DNA of 64,000 nt from CBDDFQ01 sp965227035. Its GTDB lineage: Bacteria; Pseudomonadota; Gammaproteobacteria; Burkholderiales; Burkholderiaceae_C. The stretch lies in NCBI GenBank assembly GCA_965227035.1, contig OZ245724.1:1054001-1118000 (forward strand), written 5' to 3'. Both the position numbers and the translations under genes were made by a program. The notes beneath the pieces are model-generated. The model was not told where the DNA came from, ran no database searches, and saw nothing but the letters and a program-made list of their open reading frames with translations. Below, piece by piece: positions 30,907 through 39,888 of this stretch (position 1 is the first letter of the stretch; every line of letters begins with the position of its first letter).

Positions 30907-32025
30907 ATGAACACGTCAAAAAATCATTTCCCCATGAACGCGTGGTACGCCGCTGCATACGACGTAGAACTGAAACACGCACTCCTTCCGCGCACTATCT
31001 GCAATCAGAAAATGGTGCTTTTTCGCAAGACCGATGGCGCGGTCGCCGCGCTCGAAGACGCGTGCTGGCATCGCCTGCTGCCGCTGTCGATGGGTCATCT
31101 GGAAGGCGATGAAGTGGTGTGCGGATACCACGGCCTGGCATACAACAGCCAGGGTCGTTGCACCCACATGCCCAGCCAGGAAACGCTCAACCCGTCCGCT
31201 TGCGTTCGAACATTCCCGGTGGTCGAGAAGCACCGCTTCGCGTGGGTCTGGCCCGGCGATCCGGCCAAGGCCGATCCCGCGTTGATACCCGACATGCACT
31301 GGAACGACGACCCGCTCTGGGCTGGCGACGGCAAGATGATTCGCGTGAAGTGCGACTACCGCCTGGTGGTCGACAACCTCATGGACCTGACCCACGAAAC
31401 CTTCGTGCACGGCTCAAGCCTCGGACACCGCGAAGTGGCAGAAGCTCCGTTCGTGGCGACCCACGGCGATCGCTCGGCCACCGTCACTCGCTGGATCGAA
31501 GACGTTTCCCCGCCACCGTTCTGGGCGGGCCAGATCAAGCATTCGCGCGGCTACGTCGGCAAGGTCGACCGCTGGCAGATCATCAAGTTCGAAGCGCCTT
31601 GCACCGTGAACATCGATGTGGGCGTGGCCGAAGCCGGTAGCGGCGCGGTGCCGACAAAGGACGATCCCGTCGGCGATCGCAGCAAAGGCGTGAACGGTTA
31701 CGTACTCAACACGATCACGCCCGAGACCGATGGAAGCTGCCTGTATTTCTGGGCTTTCACGCGCAACTATTGCCTGGGCGAACAGATGATGACCCACAAC
31801 CTGCGCGAAGGCGTGGCGGGCATTTTCAAGGAAGACGAAATCGTGCTGGAAGCGCAGCAGATAGCCATCAACGAGCATCCGGATCACGAGTTCTACAACC
31901 TCAGCATCGACGCCGGCGCCATGTGGGCGCGTCGTCTGATCGACCGAATGGTCGCGCTCGAAAAACCACCGGGCAAATCGTCGCCGGTGATTCCGATTCA
32001 CTCGGCCGACCGGCGCGCAGCCTGA
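30907..32025 (+). CDS. vanA: Vanillate O-demethylase oxygenase subunit (Rieske type, VanA-like)
   Basis: The product is 372 residues. The Rieske [2Fe-2S] ligands are Cys53, His55, Cys72 and His75 (CWHRLLPLSMGHLEGDEVVC, then GYHG). The mononuclear-iron region is NLMDLTHETFVHGSSLG (~158-174). A C-terminal domain of VanA type follows. With VanB it uses NADH and O2 to demethylate vanillate to protocatechuate, releasing formaldehyde. Linked genes encode a GntR regulator and VanB. Rieske demethylases for related methoxy-aromatics (syringate, 3-O-methylgallate) look alike, so the substrate is inferred. Confidence 0.85.
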   Translation: MNTSKNHFPMNAWYAAAYDVELKHALLPRTICNQKMVLFRKTDGAVAALEDACWHRLLPLSMGHLEGDEVVCGYHGLAYNSQGRCTHMPSQETLNPSACVRTFPVVEKHRFAWVWPGDPAKADPALIPDMHWNDDPLWAGDGKMIRVKCDYRLVVDNLMDLTHETFVHGSSLGHREVAEAPFVATHGDRSATVTRWIEDVSPPPFWAGQIKHSRGYVGKVDRWQIIKFEAPCTVNIDVGVAEAGSGAVPTKDDPVGDRSKGVNGYVLNTITPETDGSCLYFWAFTRNYCLGEQMMTHNLREGVAGIFKEDEIVLEAQQIAINEHPDHEFYNLSIDAGAMWARRLIDRMVALEKPPGKSSPVIPIHSADRRAA

Positions 32026-32038
32026 AGGCGTCGACTCG

Positions 32039-32800
32039 ATGATTCATCAAGTCAAAAACGCTGTAGCAGATGCGGCGGACACAGGCGCGTCGCAAGCCGT
32101 GAAAGCGCAACTCCGATTGCGCGAACTCGTGTTGTCGGGCGAGTTGCCCGGCGGTACTCGCATTGCCGAGCTGTCCATCGTCGAGATGCTGGGCGTATCG
32201 CGAACGCCGATTCGCGCCGCCCTGATGCGACTGGAGCAGGAAGGGCTGCTCGAAGCGTTGCCCAATGGCGGTTATCGGGTGAAGACTTTTTCGGAACGCG
32301 ATGTGTCGGAAGCGATTGAATTGCGCGGCACGATCGAAGGACTTTCCGCGAGGCTTGCCGCCGAACGCGGCGCACCGCCGGTTGTGCTGAACGAGGCGAG
32401 GGCCTGCCTTCGCGAAATCGATGCGGTTCTCAAAAGCGCATCTTTGAGCGATGAAGATTTTGCGAAGTACGTGAAGCTGAATGCGTCGTTCCACGCGCTG
32501 CTCTCGGAAATGTCCGGCAGCGATGTGATTGCGCGTCAACTCGAACGCGTGATGAGCCTGCCGTTCGCTTCGCCGTCCGGATTCGTGATCGTGCAGGCGA
32601 ATTCGCCTGCCGCTCGCGACATGCTGATCGTCGCGCAGGACCAGCACTGGCAGGTCATCGAGGCGATCGAATCGCGTGAAGGATCGCGTGCCGAAGCCAT
32701 CATGCGAGAGCATTCGCGCATTGCACAGCGAAACCTCAAAGAGGCCGTGTCCACGCAATCGCACATGCCGGGTGTTCAACTGATTCGACGCCGAAGCTAG
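32039..32800 (+). CDS. GntR-family regulator (FCD type, VanR-like)
   Basis: The product is 253 residues. The N-terminal winged helix (LRELVLSGELPGGTRIAELS, LGVSRTPIRAALMRLEQEGL) is of the FadR subgroup. The C-terminal ~130 residues are an FCD ligand domain (RGTIEGLSARLAAER). It starts 13 bases after vanA and lies between vanA and vanB on the same strand, so it is co-transcribed with its likely targets. Autoregulation through the TGTATACA palindrome ahead of vanA is likely, with vanillate as inducer, by analogy with VanR. Confidence 0.85.
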   Translation: MIHQVKNAVADAADTGASQAVKAQLRLRELVLSGELPGGTRIAELSIVEMLGVSRTPIRAALMRLEQEGLLEALPNGGYRVKTFSERDVSEAIELRGTIEGLSARLAAERGAPPVVLNEARACLREIDAVLKSASLSDEDFAKYVKLNASFHALLSEMSGSDVIARQLERVMSLPFASPSGFVIVQANSPAARDMLIVAQDQHWQVIEAIESREGSRAEAIMREHSRIAQRNLKEAVSTQSHMPGVQLIRRRS

Positions 32801-32860
32801 AGCAGCCGCTCGCCAAAAAAGCCCACCCACGAAACACCAAGCAAAAGACAAGAGACACCC

Positions 32861-33838
32861 ATGCGCACGACCCACAACTGGACCGATGCAGTCATCGCCG
32901 ATATTCGCGACATCACGCCGACGGTTCGCGAGTTTTCCATTCGACCCGCAGACGGCAGCGCACTGCTGCCCTTCGATGCCGGCAGCCATTTGCAGATTCA
33001 GGTGCTGGTGAACGGCCAGCCGCAAGCCCGTTCGTATTCGTTGGTGGGCCACGCAGGCGAGGGCGTTTATCGCATCGCGGTGAAGCGCCTCGACGAAGGA
33101 CGCGGCGGCTCGCTGGCCATGTGGCGGCTCGAAAAGGGCGACCGTGTGACCATCGGCGATCCGCAGAATCATTTCCCGCTCGCCTTCGATGCGCCTTCTT
33201 ATCTGCTGGTGGCCGGTGGCATCGGCGTGACTCCCATCGTTCGCATGGCGCAGGTACTCGCGTCGCGCGGCGCCAAGGTGCGCATGCTTTACGGCGCTCG
33301 CGGAGATCAGGAGCTGGCGTACGGAGATTCGCTGAAGGAAGCGCTGGGTGACAAGTTCGTCGCCAACACGTCGGCACCCTTCGACTTTGCAGCAGAAATC
33401 GCATCGCTCGAGCCGGGTGCGCAACTCTATATTTGCGGCCCGGTGCCCATGCTCGACGCAGTCAAAAAAGCCTGGGCTGATTCCGGTCGCGAGATGGCGC
33501 ATCTGCGCTACGAGACCTTTGGCAATAGCGGTCGTTTCGCTCCGCAACCGTTCCGAGTCGAGATCCCGCGTCACAAGCTGGCCATCACGGTCAATGCCGA
33601 TTGCAGCCTGATCGACGCACTCGAAATGGCCGGCGTCGAGACGCTTTCCGATTGCAGGCGTGGCGAATGCGGTCTTTGCGTCATGGACGTGCTGTCGGTG
33701 GACGGCGAGATCGATCATCGCGATGTGTTCCTGAGCGAACACGAAAAACAGGAAAACAAAAGAATTTGTGCCTGCGTGTCTCGCGTGGTGGGATCGATCA
33801 CTATCGACTCTGCCTACCGTGAAGAAGCTGCGGCATGA
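32861..33838 (+). CDS. vanB: Vanillate O-demethylase reductase subunit (PDR/VanB family)
   Basis: The product is 325 residues of phthalate-dioxygenase-reductase architecture. The FMN domain is N-terminal (QARSYSLVGHAGEGVYRIAV). The NAD domain follows with LLVAGGIGVTPIVRMAQVLA and IYICGPVPMLDAV. The C-terminal plant-type [2Fe-2S] domain has CRRGECGLC and the distal Cys in RICACVSR. It passes electrons from NADH to VanA. It is separated from vanA by the GntR gene, a less common order than vanAB, with 60 bases between regulator stop and vanB start. Confidence 0.9.
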   Translation: MRTTHNWTDAVIADIRDITPTVREFSIRPADGSALLPFDAGSHLQIQVLVNGQPQARSYSLVGHAGEGVYRIAVKRLDEGRGGSLAMWRLEKGDRVTIGDPQNHFPLAFDAPSYLLVAGGIGVTPIVRMAQVLASRGAKVRMLYGARGDQELAYGDSLKEALGDKFVANTSAPFDFAAEIASLEPGAQLYICGPVPMLDAVKKAWADSGREMAHLRYETFGNSGRFAPQPFRVEIPRHKLAITVNADCSLIDALEMAGVETLSDCRRGECGLCVMDVLSVDGEIDHRDVFLSEHEKQENKRICACVSRVVGSITIDSAYREEAAA

Positions 33839-34017
33839 TGTTCGCGCAAGCGAACTTCCTTTAATGAAACTTACGGGCAAGCTTTACTTTGGTGCGCGTA
33901 TTACGGGTGTTTCTGCCAATGACGAACTCGTGCACTTTCAAGGACAATGCGCCACGATCTGCGTAACCATCTTCCCGGTTGCCTGATCACAACTCTTTTT
34001 CCAGGAGACCTCTCAAT

Positions 34018-35199
34018 ATGCAAAAACGTCATTTGATTCGCGCCGCAGGAGCTCTTGCTCTGACAGCCGCAACCGGTTTGTCGGGCGTCGCTTTCGCCCA
34101 GGACAACACCTTCAAGATCGGTCTGATCCTTCCCATGACCGGCCAGCAAGCGTCTACCGGCAAGCAGATCGAAGCCGCCGCGAAGCTTTACATGGCGCAG
34201 AACGGCGACATGGTCGGCGGCAAGAAAGTCGTGCTGGTCCTGAAGGACGACACCGGCATTCCCGACGTCACCAAGCGCATCGCGCAGGAACTCGTGGTGA
34301 ACGACAAGGTCAGCGTGCTCGCAGGCTTCGGTCTGACGCCCCTGGCATTGGCTACCGCTCCTATCGCCACCCAGTCCAAGACGCCTGAAGTCGTGATGGC
34401 TGCGGCCACCTCGAGCATCACGCAAGCTTCTCCCTACATCGTTCGTTCCAGCTTCACCGTGCCCCAGGCATCGGTTGCGCTCGGCGACTGGGCTCCGAAG
34501 AATGGAATCAAGACGGTAGTCACGCTGGTGTCCGATTACGGCCCGGGCCTCGACGGTGAAAAGTTCTTCTCGGAACGCATGGAATTCAACGGCGGCAAAG
34601 TGCTCGACAAGCTGCGCGTTCCTTTGCGTAGCCCCGATTTCGCTCCCTTCCTGCAAAAAGTTCGCGATCTGAAGCCCGACGCGCTGTTCGTGTTCGTGCC
34701 CTCGGGCGCTGGCGCTGCAGTCATGAAGCAGTTCCTGGAACGCGGCATGGACAAGGCCGGCATCAGGCTGATCGGCACCGGCGATCTGACCGATGACGAT
34801 CAGTTGAACGACATGGGCGACGGCGCTTTGGGTGTTGTGACGGCTCACCATTACTCGGCCGCTCATTCTTCCGACATGAACAAGAAGTTCGTTGCTGCAT
34901 TCCAGAAAGCCAACCCCGGCATGCGCCCCAACTTCATGGCTGTGGGTGGCTATGACGGCATGCACATCATTTACGAAGCGCTGAAGAAGACCAAGGGTGT
35001 CGGCGGCGGCGATGCATTGCTCGCAGCGATGAAGGGCCAGTTGTTCGAAAGCCCGCGCGGCAAGATGTACATCGACGCGCAAACGCGTGACGTCGTGCAG
35101 GACATCTATCTGCGCAAGGTCGAGAAGGTCAACGGCGGTCTTTACAACGTCGAGTTCGACTCGGTGAAGGACGTCAAGGATCCGGGCAAGAGCAAATAA
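34018..35199 (+). CDS. Periplasmic binding protein of a second aromatic/branched-chain-type importer
   Basis: The product is 393 residues from the ATG at 34018, eight bases after AGGAGA. A longer frame from 33979 has no ribosome-binding site. The signal peptide ends SGVAFAQ. The mature start is FKIGLILPMTGQQASTGKQI, a type I binding fold, with AAATSSITQASPYIVRSSFT and LVSDYGPGLDGEKFF further in. A hairpin follows the gene, presumably raising receptor levels over the permeases. Context after vanAB suggests vanillate, protocatechuate or related acids as ligands. Confidence 0.9.
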   Translation: MQKRHLIRAAGALALTAATGLSGVAFAQDNTFKIGLILPMTGQQASTGKQIEAAAKLYMAQNGDMVGGKKVVLVLKDDTGIPDVTKRIAQELVVNDKVSVLAGFGLTPLALATAPIATQSKTPEVVMAAATSSITQASPYIVRSSFTVPQASVALGDWAPKNGIKTVVTLVSDYGPGLDGEKFFSERMEFNGGKVLDKLRVPLRSPDFAPFLQKVRDLKPDALFVFVPSGAGAAVMKQFLERGMDKAGIRLIGTGDLTDDDQLNDMGDGALGVVTAHHYSAAHSSDMNKKFVAAFQKANPGMRPNFMAVGGYDGMHIIYEALKKTKGVGGGDALLAAMKGQLFESPRGKMYIDAQTRDVVQDIYLRKVEKVNGGLYNVEFDSVKDVKDPGKSK

Positions 35200-35221
35200 T
35201 CTCCCGGTAATTTCTGGAGTA

Positions 35222-35245
35222 AACAATCGGCTTCGGCCGATTGTT
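35222..35245 (+). terminator. UUCG-loop hairpin between receptor and permease genes
   Basis: AACAATCGGC and GCCGATTGTT form a 10-bp stem closed by a TTCG tetraloop. It lies 22 bases past the receptor stop and lacks a T-run. This position is typical of hairpins that protect binding-protein mRNA or attenuate downstream permease genes. Confidence 0.6.
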
Positions 35246-35278
35246 CAATTTGAAGCACAGACAAAGGTTTGATCCGCA

Positions 35279-36151
35279 GTGTTGACTATTCTTTTTGACG
35301 GCATCGCCTTCGGCATGCTTTTGTTCGTGCTGGCGGTAGGCTTGGCGGTGACCATGGGGCTGATGAACTTCATCAACCTGGCGCACGGTTCGTTCGCCAT
35401 GGCCGGTGGGTATATCACCGTGCTGCTGATGCAGAAGTGGGGCGTGCCGTTCGCGCTATGCCTGCCGATCTCTTTCATTTCGGTTGCACTGGCTGGGGCG
35501 GTTCTGGAACGTACGCTGTACAGACCGATGTACTCACGGCCCCATCTTGACCAGGTGCTGTTCTCGATCGGCCTGGCGTTCATGTCGGTCGCTGCGGTCG
35601 ACTACTTCATCGGCTCGTCGCAGCAGAACGTGCAACTGCCCCAGTGGCTCAAGGGCCGTACCGAAATCGGATCCGACCCGTTCACGCTGGGCATGGGGCA
35701 CTACCGCATCTTCATTATTCTGGTCTGCGCGGCGCTCACGGTGGTGTTGCAGCTGATTCTTTCCAAAACCCGATTCGGCAGCCGGCTGCGCGCTGCAGTC
35801 GATGACCCGCGTGTCGCATCCGGCATGGGCATCAACGTGAATCGCGTGTTTCTTTTGACTTTTGCGGTGGGCTCCGGCCTTGCAGGTTTGGGCGGTGCAC
35901 TCGGCGCTGAAATCCTGAGCCTCGATCCGATCTTTCCGCTCAAGTACATGTTCTATTTCCTGATCGTCGTTGCCGTCGGCGGCACCTCGTCGATTACCGG
36001 ACCGCTCGTCGCTGCACTGCTGCTCGGCATTGCCGATGTTGCAGGCAAATACTTCATTCCCAAGCTCGGCGCATTCATTGTGTATTCCCTGATGATCGTG
36101 ATTCTGATGTGGCGTCCCCAGGGACTGTTCACGCGCAAGGGAGGCAAGTAA
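35279..36151 (+). CDS. ABC permease, LivH-like (second importer)
   Basis: The product is 290 residues starting at GTG (35279), with an adjacent TTG at 35282 as alternative. About eight membrane segments are visible. LivH hallmarks are LMNFINLAHGSFAMAGGYIT and the DPRVASGMGINVNRVFLLTF loop that contacts the ATPase. It is a standard-length LivH, unlike the 346-residue version at 21891. Its stop overlaps the livM start by one base (TAATG). Confidence 0.93.
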   Translation: MLTILFDGIAFGMLLFVLAVGLAVTMGLMNFINLAHGSFAMAGGYITVLLMQKWGVPFALCLPISFISVALAGAVLERTLYRPMYSRPHLDQVLFSIGLAFMSVAAVDYFIGSSQQNVQLPQWLKGRTEIGSDPFTLGMGHYRIFIILVCAALTVVLQLILSKTRFGSRLRAAVDDPRVASGMGINVNRVFLLTFAVGSGLAGLGGALGAEILSLDPIFPLKYMFYFLIVVAVGGTSSITGPLVAALLLGIADVAGKYFIPKLGAFIVYSLMIVILMWRPQGLFTRKGGK

Positions 36152-37173
36152 TGAGCACTCCCGACAAAACCCCCTTGACCCCCGTTTCCCATGCAACGCC
36201 CGTGATCGCGCCGAAATTCGAAGCCGAACTCACGAGGTCTTCCCGCATGAAAGTGTGGGAGCCGATCGTCTGGCTGCTCGCCTTCGCAATGGTCTTCGTC
36301 ATGCCCAGCCACGCGCTCATGATCAACGAAATCGCGATCGTCGCGCTGTTCGCGGTCTCGCTCGATCTGATCCTTGGCTACACCGGCATCGTGTCCTTGG
36401 GCCATGCCGCATTTTTCGGATTCGGCGCGTATGCAGCGGCACTGTTCGCCAAGCTGGTCATGCCCGATCCCACCGTCGGATTGCTGTTCGCGATCGTGCT
36501 GTCGGCAGCGCTTGGCGCGGTGTGCAGCATCACGATTCTTCGCGGTTCCGATCTCACGCGTTTGATGGTCACCCTCGGCGTCGCGCTGATTCTTCTGGAA
36601 CTCGCCAACAAGCTCGACTGGCTCACCGGCGGTGCCGACGGCCTGCAAGGCGTTGTGCTCGGACCGGTGCTCGGCACCTGGGATTTCGAGCTCACCGGTC
36701 GTGTGGCGGCGCTTTATTCGTTAAGCGTGTTGCTGATTCTTTTCCTCGTCATGCGCCGCATTGTTCACTCACCTTTCGGCGCAACGCTTAAGGCGATTCG
36801 CGACAACCGACTGCGCTCAGGCGCTATCGGTATTCCGGTGGTCAAGCGCATTGCCGTCATCTACACGATTGCTGCCGGCGTGGCAGGTGCAGCAGGCGCC
36901 TTGCTCGCGCAAACGACCGGCTTCGCATCGCTCGATGTGCTTGCGTTCGACCGCTCGGCCGACGTGCTGTTGATGCTTGTCATCGGCGGGGTGGGCTGGC
37001 TGTATGGCGGGATTGCCGGTGCGATCGTGTTCAAGGTTCTGCAGGACAACCTGTCGACCATCACGCCTCAATACTGGATGTTCTGGATCGGGCTGATTCT
37101 GGTGGTGCTGGTGATGGTCGGACGCGATCGCGTGCTCAAACCATGGCTCTGGTTCAAGGGAGGTCGATCATGA
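36151..37173 (+). CDS. ABC permease, LivM-like (second importer)
   Basis: The product is 340 residues from the ATG at 36151. A ~45-residue polar N-terminus precedes about nine hydrophobic segments. LivM hallmarks are LDLILGYTGIVSLGHAAFFG and KAIRDNRLRSGAIGIPV. It is not fused to an ATPase, unlike the first importer. The stop overlaps the livG start by four bases, so the genes are translationally coupled. Confidence 0.93.
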   Translation: MSTPDKTPLTPVSHATPVIAPKFEAELTRSSRMKVWEPIVWLLAFAMVFVMPSHALMINEIAIVALFAVSLDLILGYTGIVSLGHAAFFGFGAYAAALFAKLVMPDPTVGLLFAIVLSAALGAVCSITILRGSDLTRLMVTLGVALILLELANKLDWLTGGADGLQGVVLGPVLGTWDFELTGRVAALYSLSVLLILFLVMRRIVHSPFGATLKAIRDNRLRSGAIGIPVVKRIAVIYTIAAGVAGAAGALLAQTTGFASLDVLAFDRSADVLLMLVIGGVGWLYGGIAGAIVFKVLQDNLSTITPQYWMFWIGLILVVLVMVGRDRVLKPWLWFKGGRS

Positions 37174-37988
37174 GTTCCAGCCCCTTCGCAACCAACAACA
37201 CCGCAGAGCATTTCCGAGCAGCGGCGGAAGCGCCGGTGGTGCTCAGCACCAAAAACCTGGTGAAGAAATTCGGCGGAATCACCGCCACTAACGATGTCTC
37301 GCTCGATCTGCGCCTCGGTGCTCGCCACGCACTGATCGGCCCGAACGGTGCGAGTAAAACGACGCTGGTGAATCTGCTCACGGGAGTGCTCGAATCGACA
37401 TCGGGATCGATCGCTCTCGAAGGCACCGACATCACGCGAATGAGCCCGCACGCGCGTGTGGAACGCGGCATGGTGCGCACATTCCAGATCAACCAGCTGT
37501 TCGATTCGATGACGCCGCTGGAGACGCTCGCTATGGTGGTGTCGCAGCATCGCGGTCTCGGCGGTGGCTGGTGGAAACCGCTCGGAAAGAACGCCGCAGT
37601 CGCGGAGCGATGCGCGCAATTGCTCGAGCAATTTCACCTGACCGATGTGATGCACCAGACGACACGCGTGATCGCTTACGGCAAACGACGTCTTCTGGAA
37701 ATTGCAATTGCACTGGCATGCGAACCACGCGTTCTGCTGCTCGATGAACCGGTGGCCGGCGTGCCTGCCGGCGAGCGCGAAGAATTGCTTCAGACAGTCG
37801 CCGCACTGCCGGCCGATGTGTCGATACTTTTGATCGAACACGATATGGATCTGGTTTTCAGTTTCGCCACGCGCATGACCGTGCTGGTGAACGGCACGGT
37901 GCTTACAGAAGGAACGCCCGACGAAATCGCGAACGATCCGCAGGTCAAAGCCGTGTATCTCGGACATGGAGAAGAAGCACATGGCTGA
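37170..37988 (+). CDS. ABC ATPase, LivG-like, with altered Walker A (second importer)
   Basis: The product is 272 residues from the ATG at 37170. The P-loop reads GPNGASKTTLVNLLTG: the Gly before the invariant Lys (GxxxxGKT) is Ser, codon AGT where GGT would be expected. The signature region AYGKRRLLEIAIAL, Walker B VLLLDEPVAGVP and the H-loop LLIEHDMDL are intact. All five genes of the importer are otherwise in order. The substitution may weaken ATP binding, leaving work to the LivF partner, or may be a sequencing error. Confidence 0.88.
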   Translation: MSSSPFATNNTAEHFRAAAEAPVVLSTKNLVKKFGGITATNDVSLDLRLGARHALIGPNGASKTTLVNLLTGVLESTSGSIALEGTDITRMSPHARVERGMVRTFQINQLFDSMTPLETLAMVVSQHRGLGGGWWKPLGKNAAVAERCAQLLEQFHLTDVMHQTTRVIAYGKRRLLEIAIALACEPRVLLLDEPVAGVPAGEREELLQTVAALPADVSILLIEHDMDLVFSFATRMTVLVNGTVLTEGTPDEIANDPQVKAVYLGHGEEAHG

Positions 37989-38685
37989 ACTCCTTCGAAT
38001 CGAAAACCTCAGCGCCGGTTACGGCGAAGCGATCGTTCTTCAGAACATCAACATCGCGCTGGACGAGGGCCACACGCTGGCTTTGCTGGGACGCAACGGC
38101 ACCGGCAAGACCACGCTGATCAACACGCTCGCAGGCGCAACGCGTCAGCACGGCGGAACGATCTCGCTGGGCGGTCGGATGATCCACAAGCTGCAGTCGC
38201 ACAACCGTGCGGAAGCGGGCATCGGATGGGTGCCGCAGGAGCGGAACATTTTCAAGTCGCTCACGGTTCACGAGAATCTGACCGCAGTGGCACGACCGGG
38301 TCGCTGGACGCCCGACATGGCGTACGCGATGTTCCCGCGACTGGCAGAACGCAAGACGAATCTGGGCACGCAACTCTCGGGCGGCGAGCAGCAGATGCTG
38401 GCTGTCGCGCGTGCTCTGGTGTTGAACCCGAAGATCCTTCTGCTCGACGAACCGCTCGAAGGACTCGCGCCGATCATCGTGGAAGAACTGCTTCGCGCGA
38501 TTCGCCGAATCACCAGCGACGAAGGTATGTCGGCCATCATCGTCGAGCAACATCCCCAAGCGATTCTGGCTATCTCGGACGCCGCAGTGGTGCTCGACCG
38601 CGGCACCGTCATGCATTCGGGAACCGCGCTGGAACTTCGCGAAAACCCTGCGCTTGTCGACAAGCTGCTGGGCGTCTCCCGATAG
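37981..38685 (+). CDS. ABC ATPase, LivF-like (second importer)
   Basis: The product is 234 residues from the ATG at 37981, preceded by GGAGAAG. It overlaps the livG end by eight bases. Walker A is GRNGTGKTTLINTLAG, the signature is LSGGEQQMLAVARALV, Walker B is ILLLDEPLEGLAP, and the H-loop is IIVEQHPQAI. It completes the importer with the LivG-like protein. A 162-base spacer (38686-38847) follows; it contains an ATTTGCGA/TCGCAAAT hairpin (38723-38748) and no gene. Confidence 0.93.
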   Translation: MAELLRIENLSAGYGEAIVLQNINIALDEGHTLALLGRNGTGKTTLINTLAGATRQHGGTISLGGRMIHKLQSHNRAEAGIGWVPQERNIFKSLTVHENLTAVARPGRWTPDMAYAMFPRLAERKTNLGTQLSGGEQQMLAVARALVLNPKILLLDEPLEGLAPIIVEELLRAIRRITSDEGMSAIIVEQHPQAILAISDAAVVLDRGTVMHSGTALELRENPALVDKLLGVSR

Positions 38686-38847
38686 GCGTTCGTAGCCAGC
38701 TCTGCAGATATGCCGATTTGCGATAACAACCTGTCGCAAATGCGGGTTGTAGAGACTCGCGGCTTGTTGCAGAGTATGGGCACGCGGTAGTTATCGCCAT
38801 CGATGACTCCCGCTGCTTTCCAATAACTTCAAGGTGCGAGGATACAA

Positions 38848-39834
38848 ATGAAACTCCTGTCCAGGCGTGGCGCAGTGCTATGCGCAATCACTACTCTTTT
38901 CGGTCTGAGCGTCGGCATGTCTTCGGCTCTGGCTCAACCTCTTTCCAATCGTCCGATCCGTATCGTCGTGCCCTTCGGCCCGGGCGGCGTGGCCGATCTG
39001 ACGGTTCGTGTGGTCGCCCAAAAAATGTCCGACAACATGGGCCAGCCGATCATCATCGACAACAAGCCGGGTGCCGGTGGTGTAGTTGCCGGCGACACGG
39101 TTGCGAAGGCGACACCCGATGGCCATACGCTGCTGCTGATGTCCAACGGAAGCGCGGTTTCCGTAGGTCTGTTCAAGTCGCTGCCGTTCGATACGGTCAA
39201 CGATCTGGCTCCGATTTCCACGCTTGGCTTCTTCGACATCGCAGTCGTCGCGCCCGCCGATTCGAAGTTCAAGTCGATCACCGATTTGATGGCATTCGCC
39301 AAGGCGAACCCCGGCAAATTGAACGTAGGCAGCATCGCAGTCGGGAGCACCCAGAATCTGGCGGCCGAACTGTTCAAGACTTCCGCTGGCATCAATGTTC
39401 AAGTGATTCCGTTCAACGGCACACCTGCTGTGATTACGGCGCTGCGTGGCGGACAGATCGACGCTGCAGTGGAAATCCTTGCGCCTGTGTTGCCGCAGAT
39501 CGAAGCGAAGGCACTGACAGCGCTGGCCGTGATGGGCGACAAGCGTGCCGATGTGCTGCCCAACGTGCCCACCGTGAAGGAGTCGGGCGTGCCCAACTTC
39601 AACGCGACCTCGTGGAACGCACTGGCCGCTCCCGCCAAGACGCCAGCCGACGTCATCGCGCGCCTGAACAAGGAAGTGAATACCGCTGTCAATTCGCCTG
39701 ACGTCAAGAAGCGTTTGGCCGAATTGAACGTGGAAGCGCGTGCGGGCACGCCCAAGCAAATGGCCGATCTGCTTTCTGCCGACATCAAGCGCTGGGGCGC
39801 CGTGATCGACAAAGCGGGTATCCCTAAACAGTAA
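38848..39834 (+). CDS. Bug/TctC-family periplasmic receptor (second)
   Basis: The product is 328 residues. The signal peptide ends SSALAQP, and the mature start RPIRIVVPFGPGGVADLTVR and the IIDNKPGAGGVVAGDTVAKA segment are Bug hallmarks. GAGGA lies upstream of the ATG. It is not accompanied by TctAB genes. Position between a Liv-type importer and LigI suggests binding of an aromatic acid or ring-cleavage product, but the ligand cannot be read from sequence. It is related to, but clearly different from, the receptor at 14724. Confidence 0.9.
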   Translation: MKLLSRRGAVLCAITTLFGLSVGMSSALAQPLSNRPIRIVVPFGPGGVADLTVRVVAQKMSDNMGQPIIIDNKPGAGGVVAGDTVAKATPDGHTLLLMSNGSAVSVGLFKSLPFDTVNDLAPISTLGFFDIAVVAPADSKFKSITDLMAFAKANPGKLNVGSIAVGSTQNLAAELFKTSAGINVQVIPFNGTPAVITALRGGQIDAAVEILAPVLPQIEAKALTALAVMGDKRADVLPNVPTVKESGVPNFNATSWNALAAPAKTPADVIARLNKEVNTAVNSPDVKKRLAELNVEARAGTPKQMADLLSADIKRWGAVIDKAGIPKQ

Positions 39835-39888
39835 GCCTGACCTAAGCCGATCGTCCTGAGTTTTTGTGTTCTTTGAACGAGTGTTTGC

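Noticed and set aside
31901..33880. 659-codon open frame antisense to vanA, the GntR gene and vanB
   Set aside because: It spans three well-supported genes and has no start signal or domain.
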